A stretch of DNA of 37,358 nucleotides from Chlorobiota bacterium. GTDB lineage: Bacteria > Bacteroidota > Bacteroidia > Bacteroidales > VadinHA17. The notes under the pieces are model-generated. The model was not told the DNA's origin. It ran no database searches and saw only the letters and a program-made list of their open reading frames with translations. The stretch is from NCBI GenBank assembly GCA_013152085.1, contig JAADHC010000055.1:29545-66902 (forward strand), read 5' to 3'. Shown here in pieces: positions 8,864 to 19,871 of the stretch. The translations under genes were made by a program, and so were the position numbers. How positions within the stretch are numbered: position 1 is the stretch's first letter; each line of letters opens with the position of its first letter.

Positions 8864-11800
8864 TTGAATCAGGGGAAAAAATATCTGTCTTTGCTTTTCT
8901 TCGGATTGATGTTATGCTCCGGTATCTATGGCCAGGGAAACATTACATCGATAACGGATACTATTACCTCTAAAGCAACAAGTAGCCTGAAGGCGGTGAA
9001 ATTACCCTATCCCTTTAAAGATTACCGGGGAATCCCTTTTCAGCAACAACCGGAATCAGGATTGTATCTGTCTCTTCCCGGCAATGTCCGCAGGGAAATT
9101 GTGTATGATCCTGACAAAAATGTATATATTGTCTATGAGAAGGTAGGCAAAATGAACTACCGTCTACCTTATATTATGACTCCCGATCAATACCGTAAAT
9201 GGGAGTACGACCAGGCCTTGAGACAGTATTGGCAACAGAAAGCCAGCGGCAATGCCGGAGACTACCGCTCTTCACTGATCCCGAAACTTTATGTCGGTGG
9301 CGAAGCTTTTGACAAGGTTTTTGGCAGTAATACCGTAAATATCGTTCCCCAGGGCGCTGCCGAGCTTATTTTCGGTATTAACTCGTCACGTATTGATAAT
9401 CCGGCTTTGTCCGAACGGTTGAGAAAGGTTACTACTTTCGACTTTAAGGAAAAGATCCAGATGAATGTTGCCGGAAGTGTCGGGGATAAAATGAAACTGG
9501 GTGTTAATTACAATACCGAGGCTACCTTTGATTTTGAGAATCAGACCAAGTTGGCTTACTCCGGGAAGGAAGACGAGATCATTAAAAAAATTGAAGCAGG
9601 AAATATTACTTTCCCGCTTACAGGATCCCTGATTACCGGAAGTCAGAGCCTTTTCGGCCTGAAAACAGAATTACAGTTCGGACGCCTTACCGTTACCAAT
9701 GTTTTCTCCCAACAGAAGGGCGAAACTTCCGAAATTGAAGTTAAGGGTGGTGCGCAGATACAGGATTTTGAAGTGAATGCGGATGAATATGAGGCCAATA
9801 AACATTTTTTCCTCTCCCAATACTTCCGGGATCAATATGAGCGGGCACTGGGTAATCTTCCCGTGATCAATTCGGGGATAAATATCGAACGGGTCGAGGT
9901 ATGGATCACCAATAAAACAAACAAGTTTGATAATTCGCGGAATATCATAGCATTCATGGACCTGGCTGAAGGCGGGTCCCATATTTTTAATACTATCCCG
10001 TCATTTCAGCAATCAGGACCGGGACCCTATCCCGAGAATGAACTCAATGGCCTTTATTTTCAGATGAACAATACCTACAACCAGATCAGGGATATCAGCC
10101 AGGTAACCAATACGCTGGCATCACTGGCTCCCGGCTTCGGTATCGGCCAGGATTATGAAAAGATTGAAAATGCCCGGAAACTCACTGAACGGGAATATGC
10201 TGTTAATCGTCAGTTGGGTTATATTTCTCTTAATACTGCCCTTAATGCCGATGAGATTCTGGCGGTGGCTTACGAATATACGTTAAACGGAAAGGTGTAT
10301 AAGGTAGGGGAGTTTTCGAGCGACGTAAGTGCTCCCGATGCCCTGATCCTGAAACTGATTAAAGGTACGAGCCTTACCCCCAAGCTACCCACATGGGATT
10401 TGATGATGAAAAATATTTATGCCCTGGGAGCTTACCAGATCAATAAAAAAGATTTTCAGCTGCAGATTTTGTATCAGGACGATAAAACGGGAACAACGGT
10501 AAATTATCTGCCGGAAGGGAAAATTGCCCGGCAAATCCTGCTTACGGTACTTAACCTCGATCATCTCGATTCGCAAAATGAACCCAACCCGGACGGATAT
10601 TTTGACTTCCTTGAAGGGATTACCATTAAAGCGGCTACCGGCCGGGTCATTTTTCCTGTACTGGAACCTTTCGGAAGTTACCTTCGCAGGAAAATCGGGG
10701 ATGATGCCATCGCTGACAAGTATGTTTTCCAGGAACTTTATGATTCTACACAGGTAAAGGCTCAGCAAGTGGCTGAAAAGAATAAATTCAGGATTGCCGG
10801 AAGCTATTCTTCGGCTTCCAGTTCGGAAATACAACTCAATGCGCTGAATATTCCCCAGGGTGCGGTGAAGGTTACGGCCGGTGGTATTCAGTTGCAGGAA
10901 AACGTCGATTTTACCGTGGATTATAATCTGGGACGTGTAAAAATTATCAATCCGGGACTCCTGGAATCGCAAACCCCCATTAAGGTTTCCCTGGAAAGCA
11001 ACCAGCTTTTTAACCTGCAGACAAAAACCATGCTGGGGACCCACCTGGATTATAAAATCAATGATGATTTTCATATCGGCGGCACGGTGTTGAATCTTAC
11101 CGAAAGGCCTTTGACACAGAAAGTTAATATAGGGGACGAGCCGATTTCTAATACCATCTGGGGACTTGACGGAACCTACCGGTCTGAATCCCGTTTTCTG
11201 ACGACAATGGTTGACCTTCTGCCTTTTATTCAGACCAAGGCGCCTTCATCTTTAACATTTATCGGAGAGTTTGCCCATTTGATTCCCGGGCATTCAAAGG
11301 CGATACAGAAAACAGGAACATCGTATATTGATGATTTTGAGGGAAGCACCACGCCGATCGACCTGAAATCTTTTAATGCCTGGGTGCTGGCCAGCACACC
11401 GCAGGGACAAAATGACCTCTTCCCCGAAGCCGGTTTAAACAACAACCGTTTCTACGGGGTCAACCGTGCCAAACTGGCCTGGTATGTGATTGATCCCCTG
11501 TTTTTACGGAATAATGTAAATACCCCTGATTATATCAAAAAAAATCCTGATTTGCAGTCAAGTCATTATGTTCGTGAAGTATTTGAAAAAGAACTGTTCC
11601 CAAAACGGGAAAGCCCTACCGGGATACCAACCAATATTGCCGTACTGAACCTGGCTTTTTATCCCGATGAAAAAGGTCCTTACAATTATGATCTGCTGCC
11701 TTCACCGTATTCGTCAGGTATTGACAATACCAATCACTTGCAGGCACCTTCCAGCCGGTGGGGAGGGATCATGCGTGAAGTCCCTACAAGCGATTTCGAA

Positions 11801-14800
11801 ACTGCCAATATTCAATACATTGAGTTCTGGCTTATGGATCCGTTTGTAGAACGTCAGAATGATCATGGTGGCGACCTTTATATTGACCTGGGAGATATTT
11901 CGGAAGATATTTTAAAAGATTCCAGGAAGAGTTTTGAAAACGGTTTGCCTACTTCCCCGGAGATCGTGGATGTTGATACAACCGTGTGGGGGCGCGTGCC
12001 GGTAAACCAGGCGCTGGTTAATGCATTTGATAATGATCTTAATTCGCGCCGTTACCAGGATGTGGGACTCGACGGACTCGGAGATACTGACGAGTCACTG
12101 TTTTTCAAGGGATACCTGGATACTTTAAAGACACTGGTCTCCGCCGAAGCCTTTGATGAAGTTTTGAACGACCCGTCTGCTGACGATTTTCACTATTTCA
12201 GGGGCAGCGATTATGATAACCTGCAGCTCGGCATTCTCGACCGATATAAAATGTATAACGGAATGGAGGGGAATTCCCCCACGGCCGAAATGTCGCCCGA
12301 AGCCTATCCGACTAGCGGATCTACCTTACCGGATATTGAAGATATTAACAGGGACAATACCCTGAGTGAAACGGAAAGTTACTATCAGTATCATGTAAGT
12401 ATCCGGCCTGAGGACCTGGTCGTAGGAGAAAATTATGTGGTGGACAAAGTGACCAGTACGGTTACGCTGGCTAATGGGAAGCAATCCTCTGTAAACTGGT
12501 ATCAGTTTAAAGTCCCCATAACAGAATATCAGCGTACCGTAGGCAATATACAGGATTTTAAATCCATACGTTTCATGCGTATGTTTCTGCGTGGATTTAA
12601 CGAGGAGGCCATTCTCCGGTTTGCCACATTAAATCTGGTACGCAGTGAATGGCGTAAATTCAACAACTCCTTGCTCCAGGGTGGTGAAAGAATTTCAGTT
12701 CCGGAACCAGCCGGAGGAGTTTTCGAAGTCTCGGCGGTGAATATCGAAGAAAATGCCGGGAAGCAGCCGGTCAATTACGTGCTTCCTCCGGGCATTACTC
12801 GTGTCATAGATCCGACTAATCCACAATTACGACAACTGAATGAACAGTCAATCCTTCTAAAAGCAAAAAATCTGGACGACGGCGATGCACGGGCAATATA
12901 TAAAAATGTCATGCTGGATATAAGGAAATACCTGAAAATCCGGATGGAGGTGCATGCCGAAGCACTTCCGGGGGAAATGTTGGGCAATGATGAAGTAACC
13001 GTATTCCTCAGGTTGGGAACAGATTACCGTAATAATTATTACGAATATGAAATCCCGGTGAAAGTAACTCCTCCCGGAAGATATAACAATGACCTTGAAT
13101 CGGACAGGGCAATTGTCTGGCCCGAAGACAACCGGTTTAACATTCCCCTTGTGATTTTCCAGGAACTGAAACAGGAGCGAAATGCTGCGATGCGCCGCTA
13201 TGGATCGGGTTTACAAATCAATGATGTTTATGTAAAAAATATTAACGGGAAACTGGTGAAGGTTACCGGAAACCCAAATCTGAGTAACATCAAGACCATT
13301 ATGATCGGTATCCGTAATCCTTTGCAGAACAATCACTATTTTGAAGATGACGGACAGCCTAAATCGGTGGAAGTCTGGTGTAATGAACTCCGGCTTACTG
13401 ATTTTGACGAATCAGGAGGGTGGGCTGCCAATGCCCGGTTGCAGGCCAGGCTTGCTGATCTTGGATCGGTGGATATTGCCGGTTTTACCAGCAAACCCGG
13501 GTTCGGGAGTATCGATAAAAAAGTCGGTCAGCGTAGCCAGGAAGATGTTACACGTTATGATATTTCTTCAAACTTTGAACTGGGTAAATTCTTTCCCGAA
13601 AAAGCCAATATCCGTATTCCAATGTATATCGGTATTTCAGAAAGTAAGATTAACCCGGAATATAATCCCCTCGATCCGGATGTCCCTTTAAAATCGGCTC
13701 TGGCACATGCCGAAACCCAGGCGGATAAAGATTCCATTCTTTTCCATGCCCAGGATTATACACGCAGGAAAAGCCTGAACTTTACCAATGTCGGTATCGG
13801 CAGGATAACGAAAAAACCTCGACTTTATGATCCGGGAAACCTGTCCCTGAACTATTCTTATAGTGAGCTCTATTCTCGTAATGTAAAGACAGAAATTAAT
13901 GTTGAAAAAACATACCGGGGCGGGTTTAGTTATATCTTTAGTGCGCAGCCTAAGAACATCGCTCCGTTTAAACAGATGAAAATTTTACGGTCTCCGGCAT
14001 TCAGGCTGATCCGGGATTTTAATTTTTATCCTCTTCCCAAGCATATTTCGGTGAGAATGGACCTGGACCGCTATTATAATGAGGTAAAAACCCGGAATGT
14101 TACCAATCCTTTTCTGCGCATTACTCCCACATTCAGAAAGGACTTTATGTGGAACCGGTATTATGATTTGAAATATGACATTACCCGCTCACTAAGGTTT
14201 GATTTTTCGGCAAGTAATATGGCACGCATTGATGAACCCGAAGGTGGTGTGGACAGGGAACGCTACAAAGACCAATATGAGGCATGGAAAGATTCGGTGT
14301 TGTACAACCTGAAAACCATGGGCAGGAATATCCGGTATAATCATACCATTAATGCCACCTATACGATACCGATTAACAAGATACCCCTGCTTAACTGGGT
14401 TACGGCATCTGTCCGTTACAATGCCAGATACGAATGGCAGGTAGGCCCTGTTTATCCCGATTCCATGAACATACATTTAGGGAATACCCTGCAAAATTAT
14501 AACACGGCCCAGCTTAACGGACAGTTGAATATGAATAATTTATATAATAAATGGAACCTGCTGCGTAAAATAAACCAGCACAACAGCCGGCGGATGAGTG
14601 GAAACAAAGCTCCTCCGAGAATGAAAACGGTAACCTATGAACGGGAGGGGCTAAAATTTACCGGGGGACAATCCAGGGCTATTTATCACAAACTCAATAC
14701 GGAAAAAATTACAAAGGTTGAAGTCACGGATGCGCAGGGCCGGAAAGTTGAAGGGACATATGAGGTTGCCAATCCCAACCGGATCAATTTTACGGCAAAG

Positions 14801-16294
14801 AATGATATACGGAATGTCAGGATCATTGTGGAAGGCCAGGTAGAGCGGAAAGAAAATCCGCTTATCATTATCGGAGAAACACTGGCAGGAGCCATGATGG
14901 GGGTCAAAAATGTATCGCTTTCTTATTCGCAAAACGAAGGAACAATCCTTCCCGGTTATATGCCAGGGACCAAATATGCCGGACTTCAACAGGTCAATGG
15001 CGAATGGGCCCCGGGATGGCCTTTTATCCTGGGCTACCAGGATCCCGGTTTCCTTTACAAAGCGGCCGGTAAGGGATGGTTAACCTCAGATAGCCTGATC
15101 AATACTCCATTTACCATGACCCACAGCGACAACTTTAACCTGAGGAGTACGATCGAACCTGTTAAGGGTTTCCGGATAGATATTATGGCCAACAGGCGTT
15201 ATGCGCGAAACTCCAGCGAATATTACAAATGGGATCCTGTTGCCACACAATATAATTTTGTCAACCGGATCGCTTCAGGAAATTTTTCCATGACCACCGT
15301 AACCATGGGTACAATGTTCGAAAAAATATCTCCGGATAACAATTACAAATCTGCCAATTTTGAGCGCTTTGTTGAATACAGCCGGATAATTTCACAACGC
15401 CTGGCTGCCCGGCGTGGGCGCGTCGATCCTGCCTATGATCCCGATGTTGATCCTGAAACGGGATTACCTCTGCAATCCGGATTTACAAATGGTTACTCAC
15501 TTTCAGCACAGCAGGTTCTCATCCCTGCCTTTCTGGCAGCTTACAGTAAGGGAGATCCTAATAAGGTACCGCTGAAGGCTATCCCGTCACTTACCCAGAT
15601 CCTTCCCAACTGGCGTTTAACCATTGATTTTTTAAGTAAGTTAAATATAGTTAAGAAATATCTGCGGTCGGTAACTATTACGCATGCCTACCGTTCCACT
15701 TTTAACATCGGGTCGTTCCAGTCTGATCTGAATTACCAGGAAGATGCTGACGGCCTGAGCCAGATCAGGGATCTGCAATATAATTTCCTCCCCCGATACC
15801 AGATCTATACTGTTTCGATCATCGAGCAATTCAGCCCGCTGATCAATATCGACCTGATATGGAAAAACGGACTGACCTCAAAGATGGAAATAAAGAAAAG
15901 CAGGAATTTATCCCTGAGTCTTGAAAACAATCAGCTTACCGAAATACAGAACAATGAGTTTGTGGTGGGTACCGGATACCGGTTTGATGATGTTCAGCTG
16001 ATTATCCGTACCGGCGGACGGGAGCAACAACTGAAAAGTGACCTTAATCTTCGGGCGGACCTGAGCATCCGGGACAATAAAACCATCATGCGAAAGGTAA
16101 TTGAAGAAACCAATATCCCGACCGCAGGACAAAAGGTAATTACCCTGAAATTGACGGCAGATTATTTGCTCAGTGATAAATTCAACGTAAGGATGTTTTT
16201 CGACCGGATCGTAAACAAACCCTTTGTTGCCACAACATTTCCCTCGGCAAATACCAATTTTGGTATAAGCCTTCGCTTTACGCTTGTTCAATAA
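8864..16294 (+). CDS. sprA: T9SS translocon outer-membrane protein SprA
   Basis: A 2476-residue protein with a Sec signal peptide (about 1-24, ending near IYGQG). SprA forms the very large outer-membrane beta barrel through which the type IX secretion system exports cargo, and in gliding species it supports motility. The size, the many aromatic-ended alternating strands in the C-terminal half, the N-terminal region around YPFKDYRG and the ending FGISLRFTLVQ agree with the family. The start is TTG at 8864: reading back in frame reaches a TAA at 8837 without any ATG or GTG, and the next Met falls inside the signal peptide. No other T9SS gene is in the window. The frame is intact over 7.4 kb. 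Confidence 0.95.
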   Translation: MNQGKKYLSLLFFGLMLCSGIYGQGNITSITDTITSKATSSLKAVKLPYPFKDYRGIPFQQQPESGLYLSLPGNVRREIVYDPDKNVYIVYEKVGKMNYRLPYIMTPDQYRKWEYDQALRQYWQQKASGNAGDYRSSLIPKLYVGGEAFDKVFGSNTVNIVPQGAAELIFGINSSRIDNPALSERLRKVTTFDFKEKIQMNVAGSVGDKMKLGVNYNTEATFDFENQTKLAYSGKEDEIIKKIEAGNITFPLTGSLITGSQSLFGLKTELQFGRLTVTNVFSQQKGETSEIEVKGGAQIQDFEVNADEYEANKHFFLSQYFRDQYERALGNLPVINSGINIERVEVWITNKTNKFDNSRNIIAFMDLAEGGSHIFNTIPSFQQSGPGPYPENELNGLYFQMNNTYNQIRDISQVTNTLASLAPGFGIGQDYEKIENARKLTEREYAVNRQLGYISLNTALNADEILAVAYEYTLNGKVYKVGEFSSDVSAPDALILKLIKGTSLTPKLPTWDLMMKNIYALGAYQINKKDFQLQILYQDDKTGTTVNYLPEGKIARQILLTVLNLDHLDSQNEPNPDGYFDFLEGITIKAATGRVIFPVLEPFGSYLRRKIGDDAIADKYVFQELYDSTQVKAQQVAEKNKFRIAGSYSSASSSEIQLNALNIPQGAVKVTAGGIQLQENVDFTVDYNLGRVKIINPGLLESQTPIKVSLESNQLFNLQTKTMLGTHLDYKINDDFHIGGTVLNLTERPLTQKVNIGDEPISNTIWGLDGTYRSESRFLTTMVDLLPFIQTKAPSSLTFIGEFAHLIPGHSKAIQKTGTSYIDDFEGSTTPIDLKSFNAWVLASTPQGQNDLFPEAGLNNNRFYGVNRAKLAWYVIDPLFLRNNVNTPDYIKKNPDLQSSHYVREVFEKELFPKRESPTGIPTNIAVLNLAFYPDEKGPYNYDLLPSPYSSGIDNTNHLQAPSSRWGGIMREVPTSDFETANIQYIEFWLMDPFVERQNDHGGDLYIDLGDISEDILKDSRKSFENGLPTSPEIVDVDTTVWGRVPVNQALVNAFDNDLNSRRYQDVGLDGLGDTDESLFFKGYLDTLKTLVSAEAFDEVLNDPSADDFHYFRGSDYDNLQLGILDRYKMYNGMEGNSPTAEMSPEAYPTSGSTLPDIEDINRDNTLSETESYYQYHVSIRPEDLVVGENYVVDKVTSTVTLANGKQSSVNWYQFKVPITEYQRTVGNIQDFKSIRFMRMFLRGFNEEAILRFATLNLVRSEWRKFNNSLLQGGERISVPEPAGGVFEVSAVNIEENAGKQPVNYVLPPGITRVIDPTNPQLRQLNEQSILLKAKNLDDGDARAIYKNVMLDIRKYLKIRMEVHAEALPGEMLGNDEVTVFLRLGTDYRNNYYEYEIPVKVTPPGRYNNDLESDRAIVWPEDNRFNIPLVIFQELKQERNAAMRRYGSGLQINDVYVKNINGKLVKVTGNPNLSNIKTIMIGIRNPLQNNHYFEDDGQPKSVEVWCNELRLTDFDESGGWAANARLQARLADLGSVDIAGFTSKPGFGSIDKKVGQRSQEDVTRYDISSNFELGKFFPEKANIRIPMYIGISESKINPEYNPLDPDVPLKSALAHAETQADKDSILFHAQDYTRRKSLNFTNVGIGRITKKPRLYDPGNLSLNYSYSELYSRNVKTEINVEKTYRGGFSYIFSAQPKNIAPFKQMKILRSPAFRLIRDFNFYPLPKHISVRMDLDRYYNEVKTRNVTNPFLRITPTFRKDFMWNRYYDLKYDITRSLRFDFSASNMARIDEPEGGVDRERYKDQYEAWKDSVLYNLKTMGRNIRYNHTINATYTIPINKIPLLNWVTASVRYNARYEWQVGPVYPDSMNIHLGNTLQNYNTAQLNGQLNMNNLYNKWNLLRKINQHNSRRMSGNKAPPRMKTVTYEREGLKFTGGQSRAIYHKLNTEKITKVEVTDAQGRKVEGTYEVANPNRINFTAKNDIRNVRIIVEGQVERKENPLIIIGETLAGAMMGVKNVSLSYSQNEGTILPGYMPGTKYAGLQQVNGEWAPGWPFILGYQDPGFLYKAAGKGWLTSDSLINTPFTMTHSDNFNLRSTIEPVKGFRIDIMANRRYARNSSEYYKWDPVATQYNFVNRIASGNFSMTTVTMGTMFEKISPDNNYKSANFERFVEYSRIISQRLAARRGRVDPAYDPDVDPETGLPLQSGFTNGYSLSAQQVLIPAFLAAYSKGDPNKVPLKAIPSLTQILPNWRLTIDFLSKLNIVKKYLRSVTITHAYRSTFNIGSFQSDLNYQEDADGLSQIRDLQYNFLPRYQIYTVSIIEQFSPLINIDLIWKNGLTSKMEIKKSRNLSLSLENNQLTEIQNNEFVVGTGYRFDDVQLIIRTGGREQQLKSDLNLRADLSIRDNKTIMRKVIEETNIPTAGQKVITLKLTADYLLSDKFNVRMFFDRIVNKPFVATTFPSANTNFGISLRFTLVQ

Positions 16295-16409
16295 GGTGTG
16301 GTTGTTAATCAAGGTCATGAAATGGGTGAAAAAGAAGGATACTGTTAAAAAACAATAATAAAATTTTAACAAATCAGAATCCAAAGAATATTATTGTACA
16401 AAAAATATC

Positions 16410-16417
16410 TATTTTTG
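16410..16417 (+). promoter_or_regulatory. Putative -7 promoter element for gcvH
   Basis: TATTTTTG fits TAnnTTTG and lies 28 bp before the gcvH ATG, in the AT-rich 151-bp gap after sprA. The -33 region has only partial matches. Confidence 0.45.
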
Positions 16418-16445
16418 AACAGTAAAAAATAAAACATCTTTTGAT

Positions 16446-16826
16446 ATGAACATTCCTGATGGATTGAAGTACACAAAGAATCATGAGTGGATTCGTGTTG
16501 AAGGCGATGAAGCATATGTAGGTATTACCGATTTTGCGCAGAGTGAGTTGGGCGATATTGTCTTTGTCGAAATTGAAACCGAAGGCGAAACTCTCGACCA
16601 GGGGGAGGCTTTCGGTACTATTGAAGCGGTAAAAACGGTTTCTGATATTTTCCTTCCGGTTAGTGGTAAGGTGTTGGAAATAAATGCTATACTGGAAGAG
16701 AAACCGGAAATTGTGAATAAAGATCCTTATGGTGAGGGTTGGCTTATCAAAATAAAAGTGCACGATCCTGCTGAAGTTGATGCTCTCATGGATGCTACAG
16801 CTTATCAGCAGATGATAAACGCATAG
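16446..16826 (+). CDS. gcvH: Glycine cleavage system H protein
   Basis: A 126-residue lipoyl carrier that shuttles the methylamine group between the P, T and L proteins of the glycine cleavage system. The lipoyl-lysine motif is [11 protein letters not shown], with K63 as the attachment site, flanked by the expected hammerhead fold (for example [17 protein letters not shown]). Length is typical. No gcvP or gcvT is nearby. It appears to be a single-gene unit, with a promoter-like element upstream and a strong terminator 22 bp downstream. Confidence 0.97.
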   Translation: MNIPDGLKYTKNHEWIRVEGDEAYVGITDFAQSELGDIVFVEIETEGETLDQGEAFGTIEAVKTVSDIFLPVSGKVLEINAILEEKPEIVNKDPYGEGWLIKIKVHDPAEVDALMDATAYQQMINA

Positions 16827-16848
16827 CTTTTTTTCATGGCGATGTGGT

Positions 16849-16885
16849 CAGGAGGCTTATCTTTATGATAGGCCTCCTGTTTTTT
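16849..16885 (+). terminator. Strong intrinsic terminator after gcvH
   Basis: CAGGAGGCTTATC (16849-16861) pairs with GATAGGCCTCCTG (16867-16879) over 13 positions with one wobble and a TTTAT loop, followed by TTTTTT. The stem could also help end infB transcripts arriving from the other strand, but the T-tract favours the + direction. Confidence 0.88.
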
Positions 16886-17015
16886 CGGCAGATATCAGAT
16901 TATTCTTTATAAGTTTTTCGGGGAGAAAGCATCATTCCCGGTTGATTTTGTGACGTGGTTATCCGCATACCGGAAACCATACCGGGCATTTCTTTCAGAT
17001 GAGCCTGTAACAATA

Positions 17016-19802
17016 TTATAAAGTCTTTTTTACTTCGGTTTCTTCAAATGCTTCAACCATGTCGCCTACTTTAATATCGTTAAAATTGGCAATATTGAGT
17101 CCGCACTCCTGGCCACTGTAAACTTCCTTAACATCATCCTTAAAACGCTTCAGTGACCCGAGATTTCCGGTATAAATCACAATCCCATCCCGGATAACCC
17201 GGACCTTGCTGTTCCGGAAAATCTTTCCTTCTTTTACGGTACATCCGGCAATCGTACCGACCTTGGTAATTTTAAAGGTTTCCAATATTTCAAGTGTTCC
17301 GACAATTTCTTCTTTGATTTCGGGAGATAGCATCCCTTCCATAGCTGCTTTAACCTCGTTGATAGCATCATAAATAATGGAATAGAGCCGGATGTCGATT
17401 TCTTCTTTTTCTGCCAGTTTCCGAGCGTTTACAGAGGGTCTGACCTGAAATCCTATAATGATGGCATTAGAGGCTGCGGCGAGGAGGACATCCGATTCGG
17501 TAACCTGGCCCACGGCTTTATGGATAATATTGACCTGTATTTCTTCATTGGACAATTTCAGCAAAGCATCCGAAAGGGCTTCGATGGATCCGTCAACATC
17601 TCCTTTTACCACAATGTTCAGCTCCTGGAAGTTTCCGATGGCAATACGCCGGCCGATTTCATCCAGGGTGATATGTTTCTGGGTACGCAAATTTTGTTCC
17701 CGCTGTAACTGACTGCGTCTGGTGGCAATGTCCTTAGCCTCTTTGTCGCTGTCAAGTACATTGAACAGGTCGCCGGCCTGTGGTGCCCCATTCAACCCCA
17801 GGATAAGTACGGGTGTTGAAGGTCCGGCTTCTGTCATTTTTTTACCACGCTCATTAAACATGGCTTTTACGTGTCCGTAATAGGTTCCGGCCAGCACCAG
17901 GTCGCCGATTTTCAGCGTACCTTCCTTTACAAGTATTGTGGCGATATAGCCTCTTCCCTTATCCAGCGAAGATTCGATAACCGTTCCATTGGCTCTTTTG
18001 TTGGGGTTTGCCTTTAATTCAAGCAGATCAGATTCAAGTAAAACTTTTTCCAGAAGTTCCTCAATGTTGGTTCCCTGTTTGGCTGAAATCTCCTGGCTTT
18101 GGTATTTCCCGCCCCAGTCTTCGACCAGGATATTCATATTGGCAAGTTCCTCTTTGATTTTGTCAGGATTTGCAGTGGGTTTGTCAATTTTGTTGATGGC
18201 AAAGACAATCGGTACGCCTGCTGCCTGGGCGTGGTTAATGGCTTCGACCGTTTGTGGCTTGATCCCATCATCGGCAGCAACGACAATAATGACAACATCG
18301 GTAATCTGTGCCCCCCTGGCGCGCATGGCCGTAAAAGCTTCGTGTCCCGGTGTGTCAAGGAATGTAATTTGCCTGTCATTATCAAGCGTTACACTATAAG
18401 CTCCGATATGCTGGGTAATTCCTCCGGCTTCGCCGGCAACCACATTGGCACTGCGGATGTAGTCAAGCAACTTGGTCTTCCCGTGGTCAACGTGTCCCAT
18501 GACCGTAACGATCGGGGAACGTGGGATCAGGTCTTCCTCCCGGTCTTCTTCCTCTTTAATCTTTATGGTATCCAGAATATCAGCACTGACAAATTCAATA
18601 TCATAGCCAAATTCATCCGCTACGAGCGACATGGTTTCAGCATCCAGACGCTGGTTAATGGAGACAATTAATCCCAGGTTCATACAAGTGGCAATGACCT
18701 CAGTGGGTTGTACATCCATCATGGATGCCAGCTCGCTGACTGATACAAATTCGGTAACCCTGAGTGTTTTCTTTTCTTCTTCCTGTTTCCTGATTTCTTC
18801 CTCATGTTTCTGGCTCACCATATCCCGTTTTTCGCGCCGGTATCTTGCCGCTTTTGATTTGGTTTTTGACGTCAGACGTGCCAGTGTTTCTTTAATCTGT
18901 TTTTGTACGTCTTCTTCGCTGATTTCAGTATGGATGGATCTTCTCTTTCGTCCCGACCTTTCGTCTTTACTTCCTTTTCCTCCGCTTTGCAAATCAACCT
19001 TTTCTTTATCCTTACGGATACGTTTCCGCTTTTTCTTTTGTGAGGCAGGTTCTTTTGAGCTGGCAACAGGTTTTTTTCTGGGTTCTTTAACCGGCAAATC
19101 AATCTTGCCAACAACTGTCGGGCCGCTGAGGGTTTCTATTGAAGATTTGAAGACAGCTTCTTGCTCAGATTCTTTGACTTCCTGAGTGGTTTTTTCCCCT
19201 GCCGGTTTCACCTCTTCGGCAGGGATCGCTTGTTCTTCGGTTGTTCTTTCTTCGGCTGCAGCAACTTCCTTTTCTTTCTTCGCTGGCGCTTTCTTTTCGA
19301 CAGTTTTTTTAGGTGTTTTTATTGTTGACGCCGGTTTTTTCTTCTCCGAAGTTTTTTTGGCTGCTTCTTTGGGTTTTGCTTTTGACTCCGGTTTATCCAG
19401 TTCAATTTTACCGACAACCTTAATTTTTTGATCAGCCGTCTCTTTTTCAAGCTCCACCTCAGAGGGGGTTTTTGCCAGCGTTTCGGAAGTTACATCTTTG
19501 ATGATCAGCTCATCTTCTGCTTCGGCCTGTGTTTCTGTCCCTTTATGATTAACATCGGTGATGGTAATGGTTTCCTTAACTTCTTCTGCAGATTTTTTCA
19601 GTTTTTCCGCCTCTTTCTTTACACGCAATTCAGAGCTGTATTCATCTGTCAGCAGGTCATACATTTCTTCTGAGATCTTGGTATTCGGATTCATATCCAG
19701 GTCAAAACCCTTCTTGTGGAGAAACTCAATAATGGTGGATAGCCCGACATTGAATTCCCTGGCAGCTTTACTTAATCTTATTGCTTTTTTTACATCACCC
19801 AT
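17016..19802 (-). CDS. infB: Translation initiation factor IF-2
   Basis: A 928-residue GTPase that places initiator fMet-tRNA on the 30S subunit and promotes subunit joining. The C-terminal two-thirds contains the G domain with G1 GHVDHGKT (436-443), DTPGH and NKID, followed by beta-barrel and C-terminal domains ending near [14 protein letters not shown]. The first 340 residues are the usual variable, Lys/Glu/Ala-rich region, preceded by an N-terminal IF2N module ([15 protein letters not shown]). Start ATG 19802 has a GGAG ribosome-binding site eight bases upstream. It is the last gene of rimP-nusA-infB, 69 bp after nusA. Confidence 0.97.
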   Translation of the reverse strand: MGDVKKAIRLSKAAREFNVGLSTIIEFLHKKGFDLDMNPNTKISEEMYDLLTDEYSSELRVKKEAEKLKKSAEEVKETITITDVNHKGTETQAEAEDELIIKDVTSETLAKTPSEVELEKETADQKIKVVGKIELDKPESKAKPKEAAKKTSEKKKPASTIKTPKKTVEKKAPAKKEKEVAAAEERTTEEQAIPAEEVKPAGEKTTQEVKESEQEAVFKSSIETLSGPTVVGKIDLPVKEPRKKPVASSKEPASQKKKRKRIRKDKEKVDLQSGGKGSKDERSGRKRRSIHTEISEEDVQKQIKETLARLTSKTKSKAARYRREKRDMVSQKHEEEIRKQEEEKKTLRVTEFVSVSELASMMDVQPTEVIATCMNLGLIVSINQRLDAETMSLVADEFGYDIEFVSADILDTIKIKEEEDREEDLIPRSPIVTVMGHVDHGKTKLLDYIRSANVVAGEAGGITQHIGAYSVTLDNDRQITFLDTPGHEAFTAMRARGAQITDVVIIVVAADDGIKPQTVEAINHAQAAGVPIVFAINKIDKPTANPDKIKEELANMNILVEDWGGKYQSQEISAKQGTNIEELLEKVLLESDLLELKANPNKRANGTVIESSLDKGRGYIATILVKEGTLKIGDLVLAGTYYGHVKAMFNERGKKMTEAGPSTPVLILGLNGAPQAGDLFNVLDSDKEAKDIATRRSQLQREQNLRTQKHITLDEIGRRIAIGNFQELNIVVKGDVDGSIEALSDALLKLSNEEIQVNIIHKAVGQVTESDVLLAAASNAIIIGFQVRPSVNARKLAEKEEIDIRLYSIIYDAINEVKAAMEGMLSPEIKEEIVGTLEILETFKITKVGTIAGCTVKEGKIFRNSKVRVIRDGIVIYTGNLGSLKRFKDDVKEVYSGQECGLNIANFNDIKVGDMVEAFEETEVKKTL

Positions 19803-19871
19803 AAAAAATCTCCGCTTAGACGAACATACAAAAATAGAAGGATTTCCTGAACTATAGATGCGGTTATTATA

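Noticed and set aside
10385-11074. A 229-codon antisense frame inside sprA
   Set aside because: It is a shadow of a strongly coding + strand region with no recognisable domain.
16911-16924. AGTTTTTCGGGGA after gcvH as a third GAA-loop hairpin copy
   Set aside because: It matches the right arm only. No complementary CGAAAAAC arm lies upstream, so it is probably chance.
18631-19185. A 184-codon frame opposite infB
   Set aside because: It is Ser/Phe-rich, as expected for the reverse of the Lys/Glu-rich IF-2 region, and has no supporting motif.
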